A DNA stretch of 43,872 nt from a virus. The stretch's first letter is position 1. The number at the start of each line of letters is the position of its first letter. The DNA lies in IMG/VR virus record IMGVR_UViG_3300017732_000017, positions 1 through 43,872 of that record; one strand, 5' to 3'. This document shows positions 33,978 to 42,394 of the stretch, piece by piece. The translations under genes were made by a program, and so were the position numbers. The notes under the pieces were generated by a model that was not told the origin of the DNA, did not search any database, and worked only from the letters and a program-made list of their open reading frames with translations.

Positions 33978-35006
33978 TTAATCGAGGCAGTTAATCTTAC
34001 AAGTAACTTCCCCAGACATACGGGTAGCACCCATAGAAAGGCTCAAGTACATGTAAGGCTGATTCCGCTTAGAACCATCGCGCCACATTTCAATGCCCAG
34101 ATCCTTGCCGTAAGCAACTTTCAAAGCATCCTGCTTTGCTACGATAACTTGACGAGGATCGCCAGCAGTACCTGCACCCTTGAGCAACTCGCTTCGTAGG
34201 AAACGGAAGTTCATGAACGTGGTAGCTTGACCTTCAGCCAAAGCTTTACGTGTAGCAAAATCGCTGTTGATAACTTCATCAATGCCTAAAAGCTGTTCAG
34301 CTTGGCTAGAAGTAATCCAGCAATCCAATGTTTCGTCTGCGTCTACAGCTTCAAGGCGCTCCATCGTAAAACGAGCGGCTTTCAACTTATCCAGAGTAAT
34401 ACCGGAATTTGCGGCAGCACCGCCAGCAACAAAATCCACAGCAATGTCGATACCTTCAGCATCGCCAGCTTGCAGAGTAAAGTTTCCTGCGGTTGTGATT
34501 GGACGAGAAACACCAGCGGAAAGAGATCCAACAGTAATTTTGTCAGAGTTAGTTCCAACAAAAGCAACTGAAGTGCCTCCTGATTTTCCTGTCTTTGCCG
34601 TACCGAAAATAGCGTCTAAGACAATCTTGTCCATCTTACGATGAGCTGCTGCTGTAAGAGCAGTAACGTAAGCGTTAGTTGGATCTGAAGCGAGACGGAT
34701 AAGATCCTTCATCTCGACATACTTACCTTGATGGTAATCATCCAACCCAATTTGTCTACGATCTACGGAAATTTCCGAGACGGGATTATCTGCATAACGC
34801 ACGTTATCGCTAATAAGCTCATCGCCAACGCCCATGCGTTCGTAGTATTGGAATTCGCTATCTTGCGATACGACATCAAAATACTTAGCAAAACGCGTGT
34901 CCATTTGCTGGAACTGTTGCTGAAAACCATCGTTATACAGTTGAATATACGAAGTTTCTATTGCAGAGGCTCCTGTGCCTCCACCACTTGAAATACCTAC
35001 GGCCAT
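33978..35006 (-). CDS. Major capsid protein
   Basis: 342 residues. The N-terminus is Gly/Ser-rich; residues ~25-120 (FQQQFQQMDTRFAKYFDVV, VGDELISDNVRYADNP, RRQIGLDDYHQGKYVEMKD) read like the N-arm and E-loop of HK97-fold capsid proteins of podoviruses. ALTAAAHRKMDKIVLDAIFG is the spine-helix region, and the C-terminal part contains the A-domain (about 220-300). It follows scaffold across a terminator, so it likely has its own promoter or gets read-through. A weak AGAAAG precedes the ATG. Confidence 0.88.
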   Translation of the reverse strand: MAVGISSGGGTGASAIETSYIQLYNDGFQQQFQQMDTRFAKYFDVVSQDSEFQYYERMGVGDELISDNVRYADNPVSEISVDRRQIGLDDYHQGKYVEMKDLIRLASDPTNAYVTALTAAAHRKMDKIVLDAIFGTAKTGKSGGTSVAFVGTNSDKITVGSLSAGVSRPITTAGNFTLQAGDAEGIDIAVDFVAGGAAANSGITLDKLKAARFTMERLEAVDADETLDCWITSSQAEQLLGIDEVINSDFATRKALAEGQATTFMNFRFLRSELLKGAGTAGDPRQVIVAKQDALKVAYGKDLGIEMWRDGSKRNQPYMYLSLSMGATRMSGEVTCKINCLD

Positions 35007-35072
35007 TATATTGACTTTCTGTTAATAATTAAAATTAAATTAGTTATCTGTATAAGCTACCCTTCCGGACTT

Positions 35073-35117
35073 AAAAAATGCTTTATCGGGACTAAAGAGC
35101 TACCCCAATAAAGCATT
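35073..35117 (-). terminator. Intrinsic terminator between scaffold and capsid
   Basis: On the minus strand AATGCTTTAT (plus 35108-35117) pairs with ATAAAGCATT (plus 35077-35086) over 10 bp, with inner GGG/CCC reinforcement, followed by a T run (plus A at 35073-35078). It ends messages from terminase through scaffold, so separate initiation or read-through is needed for the capsid gene. Confidence 0.85.
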
Positions 35118-35140
35118 GACATTAAAAAACCGTTCCTTTG

Positions 35141-36088
35141 TCAAGAAATATTGTCAGGGTACGCTATTTTATACAACCGCTCATTTGCAGCTAATAACCG
35201 TTCCTTTTCTTGCACAGACAAATCGGGATCTCTTTTTGTTAATCGTTTCCAAGCTTCCGAACTGTGAAGTGTTTGTATTTCCCTCTTAGCATCGTCGGGC
35301 GTACTAATAGTACGACCGTCTACTTTGGTAGTTACAGCCTGATCGTCTTGAATATTGTTACCGTGATTTGCAAACGCCTTAACAAAATCTGGATGATTTA
35401 TAATATTTACAGGCATAAGCTTTCGTAGCTCTTCTGGAAAAAACTGATTATACCCATAGTTAGCGGCTTCAATAGTAGAACGATAAGCAGGGCCGAACTC
35501 AGCATAAAGTTCAGACATGTACTTCTTAACATTTTTATCCAAATCTTGAGAAGCTAAGGATCTTTGATTTGCTTCCGTTTGTTCTAAGTTTTCAACTAAA
35601 GAACTTAACTGGTCTTGAGTTAGATTGGAGTTTTTAGCTAAGCTTTTGTAAGCATCTCTTCGATCCTCGCTAAGCTGAGAAAAAACATCCTCCCCTTCTT
35701 CAGTCTTACCTAAAACAATATTTTCAGGTACTAAATACGAGTCTGCTGTTTCAGGGACGCCTAGATAGGTGTTGTACCAATCTTGTTTTTCCTCTTTAGA
35801 AGATTCAGGCTTTAGTGCAGGAATTTTATCCCCGCCTATCAACTTCTCCTGATTCCAAACTTGCTTTGCCAACCCTCTAATAGCGTCTCCAGTATCTTCT
35901 GTAGATAAAAGATTTTGAAGAGTTTTGCTAGACCTGTATTGCTCCTCGATAGTTCCGATTAAAGCATTGCTTGGCTTTTGGGTTTCATCAGCCCCTTCGG
36001 GAATGCCTCCTGCTCCAATAGAAGCTGCTTCAACCTCTTGAGGAGTTTCTTGCACCTCTTGAGGAAGTTCTTGTATTACGTCACTCAT
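35141..36088 (-). CDS. Scaffolding protein
   Basis: 315 residues, acidic, rich in Gln/Glu, with a low-complexity N-terminus (MSDVIQELPQEVQETPQEVE) and a helical C-terminal half (about 165-315) with charged coiled-coil segments. This composition and its position just before the capsid gene are standard for podovirus scaffold (T7 gp9-like). The gene overlaps the 114-residue gene by four bases. It should direct procapsid assembly and leave before or during packaging. Confidence 0.8.
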   Translation of the reverse strand: MSDVIQELPQEVQETPQEVEAASIGAGGIPEGADETQKPSNALIGTIEEQYRSSKTLQNLLSTEDTGDAIRGLAKQVWNQEKLIGGDKIPALKPESSKEEKQDWYNTYLGVPETADSYLVPENIVLGKTEEGEDVFSQLSEDRRDAYKSLAKNSNLTQDQLSSLVENLEQTEANQRSLASQDLDKNVKKYMSELYAEFGPAYRSTIEAANYGYNQFFPEELRKLMPVNIINHPDFVKAFANHGNNIQDDQAVTTKVDGRTISTPDDAKREIQTLHSSEAWKRLTKRDPDLSVQEKERLLAANERLYKIAYPDNIS

Positions 36089-36429
36089 ATTATTTCGTTA
36101 GTTACAACTGAATCCAAACCCATATCTTCAAGGTCTTCTCCAGTTAGCTTTTTTTGTTTTTCTTGGTATTGTTTAATGGCCTGTTCCAGAAGTTCATCCT
36201 CTGTCATAGCCATGTTCTTAATAATAGAATGAATAAATCGCTGACGTTCGTCTTTGCGAATAAGAGCTTCGTTTTCACTAGAAGCTACATAATTAGTAAT
36301 ACCCGAAGATTTGAGCCAAATAGAAAGCAAAGCTCTGCCATCTGGCGTGTCAAAAACCGCTTTGGTTAATTCGGAATTAGTCTTCTTGTTTTTTAAAGCG
36401 CGGATCTTTTCCGCTAAGGTTGTAAACAT
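36085..36429 (-). CDS. Small unknown head-region protein
   Basis: 114 residues, helical, charged. It starts MFTTLAEKIRALKNKK and contains ALLSIWLKSSGITNYVASSENEALIRKDERQ (split mid-helix), then EQAIKQYQEKQKK. It lies between portal and scaffold and overlaps both genes by one and four bases. Small helical proteins at this place are common in marine podoviruses and may assist procapsid assembly. No family recognised. Confidence 0.75.
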   Translation of the reverse strand: MFTTLAEKIRALKNKKTNSELTKAVFDTPDGRALLSIWLKSSGITNYVASSENEALIRKDERQRFIHSIIKNMAMTEDELLEQAIKQYQEKQKKLTGEDLEDMGLDSVVTNEII

Positions 36430-38045
36430 TATATTTGTCCAAGACCTTGAGCTTGGGCAGACGCTGTATCTTTTAAGGCTCCCGCAAGTGCAGCAGCATT
36501 TTGAGCGTTAGCTGCTTGTGCAGCCATTTGGTCTCTTTCTTGTTTTGCTTGTTGTATTTGTTCCTGAGATTTCAAAATTCTTTTCGGAGCTTCTCTCAAA
36601 GTAGCAAGCTCTTGTCCTAACGAGGCTGTGTCAATACCATCTGTAATGGATGGGTCAATAGCTCGGTAGGCAGAAACGTCATTAAGGAACTGCATAATAT
36701 TTGCAGCCTTTGATGAAAGTTGCGCTTTAGCGGCAGGAGAAGTAAACGATACATCCAAAGGAACTCCTTTTGCTGGAGGCTCTGGCAACAACCCTGCTCG
36801 GTCTAAGTAAAAGTAGGTGTCTTCAATTAAAGGAGACGCGCATTCGGCTTCAAAACGGCCAACCACGCTAGATAGTTGACGAAGCATTTCAGTCCTATCG
36901 TCTTGTATTTCAAGAACGCTTTGACGCTCGCGTTTACGATTACGCAAAAGCCAATCCACATGAAAAGTCTTGGCAATCTGTTCTCGCTTTTGGTTCATAA
37001 CCTCCAACGTTATATTGAAGTTAGACCCCATTCGCAAAGTTTCAGGAGCCGTAGTCCCGGGCGTTTTAAAGTTTATCGCCGCAGGTACATAAGAAATAGG
37101 TAGCAAGTATCCATCATCGTCCACGAACATCGGAGGTCTATTGGCTAGCTGGGCAGACTGCACCAACTCGCGGTACATGACATTCAATAAACGAATGTCG
37201 GGCATCGCTATGTTCCCCGGGCCCCTTCCATACACTTCCCCCGCCAAAGTAGACCAACGCGGAACTTTATAAGGAAAACGGTCGTAGCCTTTTTGACGAA
37301 GAACTAAGTTTTCGCTGTCTATAAAATAGGTAGAAACAAAAGCTTTTTTGGTATCTACCTTTTCCGTGTGAGCCTCAAGAGGGTCTACTAGGTGGGTAAC
37401 AATATAAGAAAAGTCTTCGTTTTCTTTTTCCATCGCGTCGGTAAACACCGCATCAGGAAACTGGCCCTCAATCTGGGCTTTGGTCATCGGAAAGTCGCGA
37501 GCTATAACATTAACCATTCCACGATGATCTTCGTCAATGTGAACTGCAGATAGTGGATACGCTCTAAAATACGGCAACTTCATGTCGCCGTCCCATTCGT
37601 TCAGCATAACGCCCGTACCATACGCGCACAAATCTAACAGCATCTCTTTAGATGCTTGAGCAAAACGCGAACGCGGATCGGCAAACACCGTAAATATCTT
37701 TTCAGAAACCTCTTCCAAGTACGATTGCATTTCAAAACTTAACTGAGTAAACGGAACGCCCTTAACTCCCAAACTAAACCAGCGATCCGAAGGATCTAGT
37801 ATGTGAGCATACAATCCCGAAGCCAAAGTATCCAAAGCCCAAAGAGCCGTGCTGTCAGTAATCTGCTCGGTACGTCGGTCGCCCTGAGTTTTGTGAGATG
37901 TCGTGGCTTCGTAAAAACCCAAAGTATTAGGACGAAGATACTTTCGTATCGCCTCGTGTTCGTGGCGATACATGCCCGAGCGATTCTTCGCTCTGGTGTA
38001 ACGATCTAAAAACTCTTGGTTTATTGTTTTAAAATTATCAGCCAT
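36429..38045 (-). CDS. Portal (head-tail connector) protein
   Basis: 538 residues. The N-terminal region (FLDRYTRAKNRSGMYRHEHE, YLRPN, TEQITDSTALWALDTLASGL, LDPSDRWFSLG) is the standard opening of T7-like connector proteins (Head-tail_con family). Crown and wing regions follow, and the C-terminus is a Gln/Ala-rich helix (QEQIQQAKQERDQMAAQ, about 490-510), as in T7 gp8. It forms the dodecameric ring through which DNA enters. GGAG lies at proper distance before the ATG. It overlaps the upstream 197-residue gene by eight bases. Confidence 0.93.
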   Translation of the reverse strand: MADNFKTINQEFLDRYTRAKNRSGMYRHEHEAIRKYLRPNTLGFYEATTSHKTQGDRRTEQITDSTALWALDTLASGLYAHILDPSDRWFSLGVKGVPFTQLSFEMQSYLEEVSEKIFTVFADPRSRFAQASKEMLLDLCAYGTGVMLNEWDGDMKLPYFRAYPLSAVHIDEDHRGMVNVIARDFPMTKAQIEGQFPDAVFTDAMEKENEDFSYIVTHLVDPLEAHTEKVDTKKAFVSTYFIDSENLVLRQKGYDRFPYKVPRWSTLAGEVYGRGPGNIAMPDIRLLNVMYRELVQSAQLANRPPMFVDDDGYLLPISYVPAAINFKTPGTTAPETLRMGSNFNITLEVMNQKREQIAKTFHVDWLLRNRKRERQSVLEIQDDRTEMLRQLSSVVGRFEAECASPLIEDTYFYLDRAGLLPEPPAKGVPLDVSFTSPAAKAQLSSKAANIMQFLNDVSAYRAIDPSITDGIDTASLGQELATLREAPKRILKSQEQIQQAKQERDQMAAQAANAQNAAALAGALKDTASAQAQGLGQI

Positions 38046-38631
38046 CGTATTCTCCTATCATTGGAGGATTCCTTAAAAATTCAGATGTCGCCGCACGTTG
38101 AGATCCTCCGCGAGCAGCTCTACCGCCAGTCATTATTTCTCCAATACCCAAAGCTCTCGCAGGTGCAGTCTGCCTAATCATGCCTTCGCCAGTCAAAGCG
38201 CGACGATTAGCTTCTTCTAACTTTTTTTGTTCTTCTTCGGCTAAAAGCTCTTGTTCCCTAAAACGTTTGCGCTGCTCTTCCAACTGCTCGTTAAAGGTAT
38301 TTACGACGCCCTCAAAAGAAGTAAGCATATCATCTAAACGAGTACTTGCAATATCTGTAGTTTCTTTAGCACCCGACAATAGTTTATTAAGCTCTCTTCG
38401 CTGCTCCGAGCTAAAATTTCTTATAAGACTAAGGATCTGCTCCCCTTCTCCTATAATGCTGTCTGTGCTTAAACCGGATCCTCCAGTCCTTACATATTCT
38501 CGAAGAGAAGTTTGTTGAGGAAATTGCTCAGAAACCAACCTTGCAGTTTCTATCTCCGCTAAACCGCCAACAGTATCCAAGTAAGAGCTGTCTTCGTCTA
38601 AAACGTCGAATATATAAGAATCGTCGGCCAT
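38038..38631 (-). CDS. Unknown coiled-coil protein between terminase and portal
   Basis: 197 residues. The N-terminus MADDSYIFDVLDEDSSYLD is acidic. Residues ~70-145 form a long charged coiled coil (QRRELNKLLSG, FNEQLEEQRKRFREQE, LLAEEEQKKLEEANRRAL), and a Gly/Arg-rich C-terminus (GRAARGGSQRA) ends with NPPMIGEYDG. It is in the packaging/head block and overlaps the portal start by eight bases. It may be a minor head or scaffold-helper protein. No family recognised. Confidence 0.8.
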   Translation of the reverse strand: MADDSYIFDVLDEDSSYLDTVGGLAEIETARLVSEQFPQQTSLREYVRTGGSGLSTDSIIGEGEQILSLIRNFSSEQRRELNKLLSGAKETTDIASTRLDDMLTSFEGVVNTFNEQLEEQRKRFREQELLAEEEQKKLEEANRRALTGEGMIRQTAPARALGIGEIMTGGRAARGGSQRAATSEFLRNPPMIGEYDG

Positions 38632-38666
38632 CCAAAAGATTTACATTTAGCTTTAAACAAAATTAG

Positions 38667-39989
38667 TCAAGCGAAGATGTCATACTCCACCTGAGCAGTG
38701 CGAGCTTCTTCTGTCATTTTACTAATACGGCCCTCATTCTTACGCAAGCCTACTGCTAATGTCCGAAACGCATCAGCACCGTGCGAAGCCCAGTTGTGAT
38801 CGGGGCGGGTAGAAAACGTCTGATTCTCCTCGCTCCACTTCTTCGAATAGCTCTTCAAACAATTAACACCGTGTTTTGTCCGAACCTTGTCAAAGTAGCA
38901 ATTTGTTAAAGTATTACGGCAAGCTTCGATGCCGTCCTGCAAAGAAAGTTTGGGGACTGCTCGAAACCGAAGACCTGCCTTCCTCGCAGCCTCCAGCCGA
39001 GATTCGCCAGTCCCCAGCTCCTTAACCTTTATATCATGCGGAGCCAAATGATTCTTGAATGAAACATCGTGTTCCTGCGCCCAATCGCGCAAGTAGTTAA
39101 TATAATGAGCCAATCCTTCGTTGTTGTTCTCGTAGTAATCAACAAGGCGTATCTCCGAATGAAGCTGCTGGCAAAACCAAATACTAGTAGCGTCGCTCAT
39201 ACCCAAGTCCCACGCGGTGGTCACGGGAAGCAACGGGTCAATAGACACCTCCCCAATCCGCTTATCTTTGTAGATACTGCGAAACTGGTTCTGGTAGTAC
39301 GCCCCCTGAAGCGATACTTCGAAACTAGTAAAGAACTCCTGCTGAAACAACGAGTCATCCTTTAACTCATTGCGAGCTTGCTTGAGGTCATCCGCTGTCA
39401 AAACTTTGCAATCCTTCGCCGTCAACTTACTATGAAACCAGCCTTTTGTGGTTTTTGCAGTGTTAAGCATATCCAACCCGTGGTTGCTGCCGCGAGGTGT
39501 GTAGATCCACATAGCCCAACCTTCGTTTTCTGCAAGGATCGGCGAAGTCAACTTCCACACTAACGGATTCATCAGGGGCCACTCCGAAAACACAATGCCT
39601 ACAGGATTAGCTCCAACGAACCTATCGGGCTCATCCGCTCCCATAATCTGTATAACCGATCCATTCTTTAGCTCCAACCGCATCTCAGCATTCTGCCTAC
39701 GAGCTACCAACTCCTCGGGAAAACTATCCAAGAACTTATTCCCATCCTTAGACATTCCCGTCCACGCAATCCGTCGCCCTTGGTTTAAGTACGGATACAC
39801 AATCCAGTAAGTGCCCACCCGCATCTGACTAGCTAACGCTGTCCAATTAATTGCAGTATAATCCTTACCGTGACGCCGAGGCCAAACTACCACGGCTCGC
39901 TTGCCGCCAGCAGCCATATACTTCCAAAGCGGCAACTGATACCAACGAGGCTTCCAACCCTTGGCGGGTAGCTGAACATTATTACTCAT
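38667..39989 (-). CDS. terL: Terminase large subunit
   Basis: 440 residues. ATPase: Walker A-like WPRRHGKDYT (36-45, K42), Walker B-like GIVFSEW (131-137, E136), and an ITTP-like coupling motif IYTPRGSNHG. Nuclease: TTAWDLGMSDATSIWF with the first catalytic Asp, LAPHDI with a second, and DHNWASHGADAFR near the C-terminus with the third. It cuts and pumps phage DNA into the procapsid. It overlaps the small-subunit gene by eight bases. Placement first in the late unit differs from T7, where terminase is last. Confidence 0.95.
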   Translation of the reverse strand: MSNNVQLPAKGWKPRWYQLPLWKYMAAGGKRAVVVWPRRHGKDYTAINWTALASQMRVGTYWIVYPYLNQGRRIAWTGMSKDGNKFLDSFPEELVARRQNAEMRLELKNGSVIQIMGADEPDRFVGANPVGIVFSEWPLMNPLVWKLTSPILAENEGWAMWIYTPRGSNHGLDMLNTAKTTKGWFHSKLTAKDCKVLTADDLKQARNELKDDSLFQQEFFTSFEVSLQGAYYQNQFRSIYKDKRIGEVSIDPLLPVTTAWDLGMSDATSIWFCQQLHSEIRLVDYYENNNEGLAHYINYLRDWAQEHDVSFKNHLAPHDIKVKELGTGESRLEAARKAGLRFRAVPKLSLQDGIEACRNTLTNCYFDKVRTKHGVNCLKSYSKKWSEENQTFSTRPDHNWASHGADAFRTLAVGLRKNEGRISKMTEEARTAQVEYDIFA

Positions 39990-40539
39990 TTACTGCTACT
40001 ATCCCCTGCGAATCTTCGTCGGGGCCTAAGTCGTCAAACTCCGCGTACTCCGAATCGTCAACTAACTCTGCCTCTTTCATCAACTTCTCCTGACTCATAT
40101 CCCCATAGTTGACCAATGTTACATTAACATTCATGTCGTTGTTACGCTGAGTATCGACGCTCTTAAGCGGCGGAGTCGTGTACGGAACTAAAAATTTGCA
40201 GATAGCTGCCTTGTCCTTGTCGGGCAACCGCCCCTTGGTGTCTTTAGCCAACATACGGAACAACTCCTCGATAGGATGTATCCCGTACTTCATGATTAAC
40301 TCCCGCATCTGCCGCTGAGTATCCTCGCTACTAAGATCCAGTGGCACTGTCATACTCTTAGAGGCTTTAGGTTTTTTCAACCTATCTCCCGTGCGAGAAG
40401 CTCCTTGGGTTCCGTGCTTGTATTCCAAGCCCATAGCCTTAGCTCGCTTGGTCTTTAGATCTATGGTGTACTTGATTTTTCCTTTACGGTCAAGAGAAGC
40501 GTACTGAGCGCGCTCTTCGTCGGTCATTTCAACGGGCAT
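39982..40539 (-). CDS. Probable terminase small subunit
   Basis: 185 residues, first gene of the late unit. The basic N-terminal half (KIKYTIDLKTKRAKAMGLEY, RLKKPKASKSM) could bind DNA. A helical middle follows (QRQMRELIMKYGIHPIEEL, DKDKAAICKFLVPYTTPPL), and the C-terminus is strongly acidic (EYAEFDDLGPDEDS). The acidic tail resembles parts of small terminases that contact the large subunit. Its place immediately before terL supports the call. An alternative ATG lies four codons in. No Shine-Dalgarno is visible. Confidence 0.75.
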   Translation of the reverse strand: MPVEMTDEERAQYASLDRKGKIKYTIDLKTKRAKAMGLEYKHGTQGASRTGDRLKKPKASKSMTVPLDLSSEDTQRQMRELIMKYGIHPIEELFRMLAKDTKGRLPDKDKAAICKFLVPYTTPPLKSVDTQRNNDMNVNVTLVNYGDMSQEKLMKEAELVDDSEYAEFDDLGPDEDSQGIVAVNE

Positions 40540-40571
40540 ACTTTAAAACTAACAAAGCCAACAGACATCAG

Positions 40572-40577
40572 TGTCAA
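40572..40577 (-). promoter_or_regulatory. TTGACA -35-like element before terminase
   Basis: A perfect TTGACA on the minus strand lies 33 bases upstream of the small terminase ATG. The matching -10 region (TGTTAG at 17-base spacing) is poor and would leave a leader of only a few bases, so the site is offered as a candidate only. Other -10-like sequences (TATAGT) lie further upstream. Confidence 0.25.
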
Positions 40578-40585
40578 TCAGCAAT

Positions 40586-40617
40586 GTGTGATTTTTGTGA
40601 TTTTAAAGAAATCACAC
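40586..40617. promoter_or_regulatory. Inverted repeat, operator candidate
   Basis: GTGTGATTT (40586-40594) and AAATCACAC (40609-40617) are perfect 9-base inverted repeats separated by 14 bases, and a second TGTGATTTT lies between them (40596-40604). The arrangement sits directly upstream of the late unit and could be an operator bound by a dimeric regulator, or a hairpin. The half-site spacing differs from that of CRP. Confidence 0.45.
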
Positions 40618-40869
40618 GTAACTACTATAACGATCAGTAGGTTATACATAATGTTAGAATGTGTGAGATATTCTAGGAATTTTTTTTACCCCTATAAATT
40701 TTTAATTTGAAAACTACAGACGAAAATAAACACACAAAACGTAAGTCGTTGATAAAGCTAATAGATTTATAAGTTTGAAACGTGGAATCACATGCCCACA
40801 CAATCTAACAAAACTTGGAAAATCAAAAAATGAATGCTGGAGTCGGGTCTCTACTGTTCTGTTTCCACC

Positions 40870-41180
40870 GATTTCCCCCATGGCCCCCCCTTCCGTAGAT
40901 CCCAAGTCTTAGTACCCCCGCCCCTTGCTCCCATGGAACCCTCTGACTCTAGCAGCGGCAGGAATCTCGCCAGCAGAGCTGTCATGCTTCCTGCATCGCA
41001 GCCGTAACAGGGCCCACCCTTCTCCTAACCCCGAGGGTCGCGGGCTCCCCTCGCCCTTGGAGACCCCTACGCGGGGAGCGAAAGGTACGATGTACCTTGG
41101 GGACAATAGTTCAGGGCTCCCAAGGGTTCCTAGCTGCGTGTGTGCACGTGCTAACCCAAGCCCCCAACGAACCAAGGCTT
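40870..41180. other. GC-rich non-coding block with overlapping hairpins
   Basis: Two counted 60-base lines here are 63% and 67% G+C, while a line of the internal virion gene at 23041 is 33%. ORFs in both strands (for example 40925-41242 plus, 40909-41175 minus) have atypical composition and no start context, so I read the block as non-coding. Clear stems: AAGGTAC/GTACCTT around GAT (41082-41098), and CCTTGGG (41095-41101 region) with CCCAAGG about 20 bases downstream. The two stems share the CCTT bases and cannot form together. Possible roles: replication origin, packaging site or regulatory RNA. Confidence 0.5.
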
Positions 41181-41278
41181 CTTCCTTTCTTCTCTTTCTT
41201 ATCCAGTGCTTTATGTACCTATCGTTAGTGTGTGGATTGTAGATCTATCACATCCTTAGTAGTAAAGGGGTGTGTGTC

Positions 41279-41309
41279 TTGTGTGTAACCTATCTAATCT
41301 GTATATAAT
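41279..41309 (+). promoter_or_regulatory. Candidate early promoter
   Basis: TTGTGT (41279-41284), 17 bases, TATATA (41302-41307), overlapping a perfect TATAAT at 41304-41309 (19-base spacing). This is the best sigma70-like match I see upstream of the plus-strand unit. A transcript from here would carry a ~600-base leader including the paired segments at 41634-41809 before the first clear gene at 41912. Confidence 0.4.
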
Positions 41310-41414
41310 ATGAAACGAATCCTAGTTACCTGTCTTGAAGTAATCGCAGTCCCATTGATTGCAGTACACCTCTTTGTCTTACTAACCATTGCAGCGGATT
41401 TACTTCTGCCTTAA
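41310..41414 (+). CDS. Possible 34-residue membrane peptide
   Basis: ATG at 41310, TAA at 41414. After MKRILVTCLE the peptide is almost entirely hydrophobic (VIAVPLIAVHLFVLLTIAA). There is no Shine-Dalgarno, and if the TATAAT just before the ATG is a real -10, the start would not be transcribed from it. The ORF may be chance. It is recorded because it is the only protein-like short ORF in the divergent region. Confidence 0.25.
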   Translation: MKRILVTCLEVIAVPLIAVHLFVLLTIAADLLLP

Positions 41415-41633
41415 GTTACCTTCGCAATTGATTTTTTTTCTCTCTCTCTCTACAGATAACTTGATGATAGCAGAAGACTCACAAGCCACCGTGTGCGTGA
41501 CCGTCTTGTCCTTCGCCTTTAGTATGGAGTAGCTGCTTCGTCACATATTCCCTCCCTCTGCGACAAAGCTAGCATCCATCCTAAAGCGCTCGGCAAGACT
41601 CGAAAATCCAACGCGATCTTCCCATTGCAAAAA
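41415..41633. other. Intergenic stretch, pyrimidine tract
   Basis: It holds T8 followed by a CT repeat (41432-41451), and a 22-codon ORF at 41464-41532 that I do not trust. No gene or hairpin of note otherwise. Confidence 0.4.
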
Positions 41634-41809
41634 CAAATTGGCCCAGAGGGCACCCCAATTTGCAACGCTACGCATTGTCCCCAAACCTTATGTGCAATTC
41701 GGGTGGTTGCTGGTGCCTCCGGCCGCGCAACAAAATAAATCACCCGACCGCTCCTGTCGTAAAGTCCATATTAGAGTTCGCTATTGCAGTCATGTAGATT
41801 GTTTGGGGA
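41634..41809 (+). ncRNA. Candidate structured RNA or structured 5' leader
   Basis: Three sets of long complementary segments. (1) CAAATTGG (41634-41641) with CCAATTTG (41655-41662), containing an inner CCC-AGA-GGG stem. (2) TCCCCAAAC (41678-41686) with GTTTGGGGA (41801-41809), nine perfect pairs enclosing the third. (3) TCGGGTG (41699-41705) with CACCCGA (41741-41747), continued inward by GTTGC/GCAAC (41706-41710 and 41727-41731) and a GCC-TCC-GGC tip. The nesting is consistent with one folded RNA about 175 bases long upstream of the 41912 gene. I cannot match it to a known family. It is not a tRNA or recognisable tmRNA. Confidence 0.45.
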
Positions 41810-41911
41810 TTTTGGCAACGGGCCCCTTCTTCTGCTAGCACCAATTTATCCTCCGAGAAGTGAGCTAAGGTTAGTTCGCAAGCGAGGATTTACAATATAA
41901 CATATAACATC

Positions 41912-42394
41912 ATGAATACTAACATCACATCCATACGAACAGCATTCTACAACCCGACCAGTGAATCATATCGCGTGGTTCTCGAGGATGCTCCCAAGGA
42001 GTGTACGGTGCGCTTTCGGAACATCCAAGGGATTGCCACAGTTGCTCTCGCGGCCAACGCGCCGCGTATGTCCGAAGCTACAGTCAAAGCTCAACAGCTG
42101 GTCAATGCAACCTTGTCTGCTGAGTCCCTCGATTCTCAGGAAATACGGGATAGAATCCAAGCGATACAGGCAACAGCAGTCCGTGAATTAAAGGCTCTGG
42201 GAACGAACTACCACGCAAAAGTGGCAAGCCTACTGCAAGGCAAACAGGTCGCTTGGGAGGAGCAGTTCTTCACCCCCAAAGAGGAAGTTATCTACCCAGA
42301 CGGCAGCCTCGATGACCGGACGATGCCAGAACAATCCTACGTCCAACTCATCCCCGCCGCGATTGCCGATGACGAACAGGAGGTGGTACTGTGA
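41912..42394 (+). CDS. Unknown early protein
   Basis: 160 residues, first clear gene of the plus-strand unit. The N-terminus (SESYRVVLEDAPKECTVRFR) is beta-like; residues ~55-110 are helical and Ala/Gln-rich; the C-terminus is acidic (IADDEQEVVL). No motif recognised. Codon use is richer in G/C than in the replication genes. First genes of phage early units often act on the host, but nothing in this sequence shows how. It overlaps the next gene at GTGA. Confidence 0.75.
   Translation: MNTNITSIRTAFYNPTSESYRVVLEDAPKECTVRFRNIQGIATVALAANAPRMSEATVKAQQLVNATLSAESLDSQEIRDRIQAIQATAVRELKALGTNYHAKVASLLQGKQVAWEEQFFTPKEEVIYPDGSLDDRTMPEQSYVQLIPAAIADDEQEVVL

Noticed and set aside
40925-41242. 105-residue ORF in the divergent region
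   Set aside because: Composition is untypical, both strands are equally open because of high G+C, and there is no start context.
41519-41838. Opposed ORFs of 74 (minus) and 66 (plus) residues
   Set aside because: They overlap each other over the paired RNA-like segments and have no protein-like pattern or ribosome-binding site.
40540-41911. tRNA or tmRNA in the long intergenic region
   Set aside because: I found no cloverleaf with T-loop consensus or CCA-type acceptor pairing, and no tmRNA tag reading frame.
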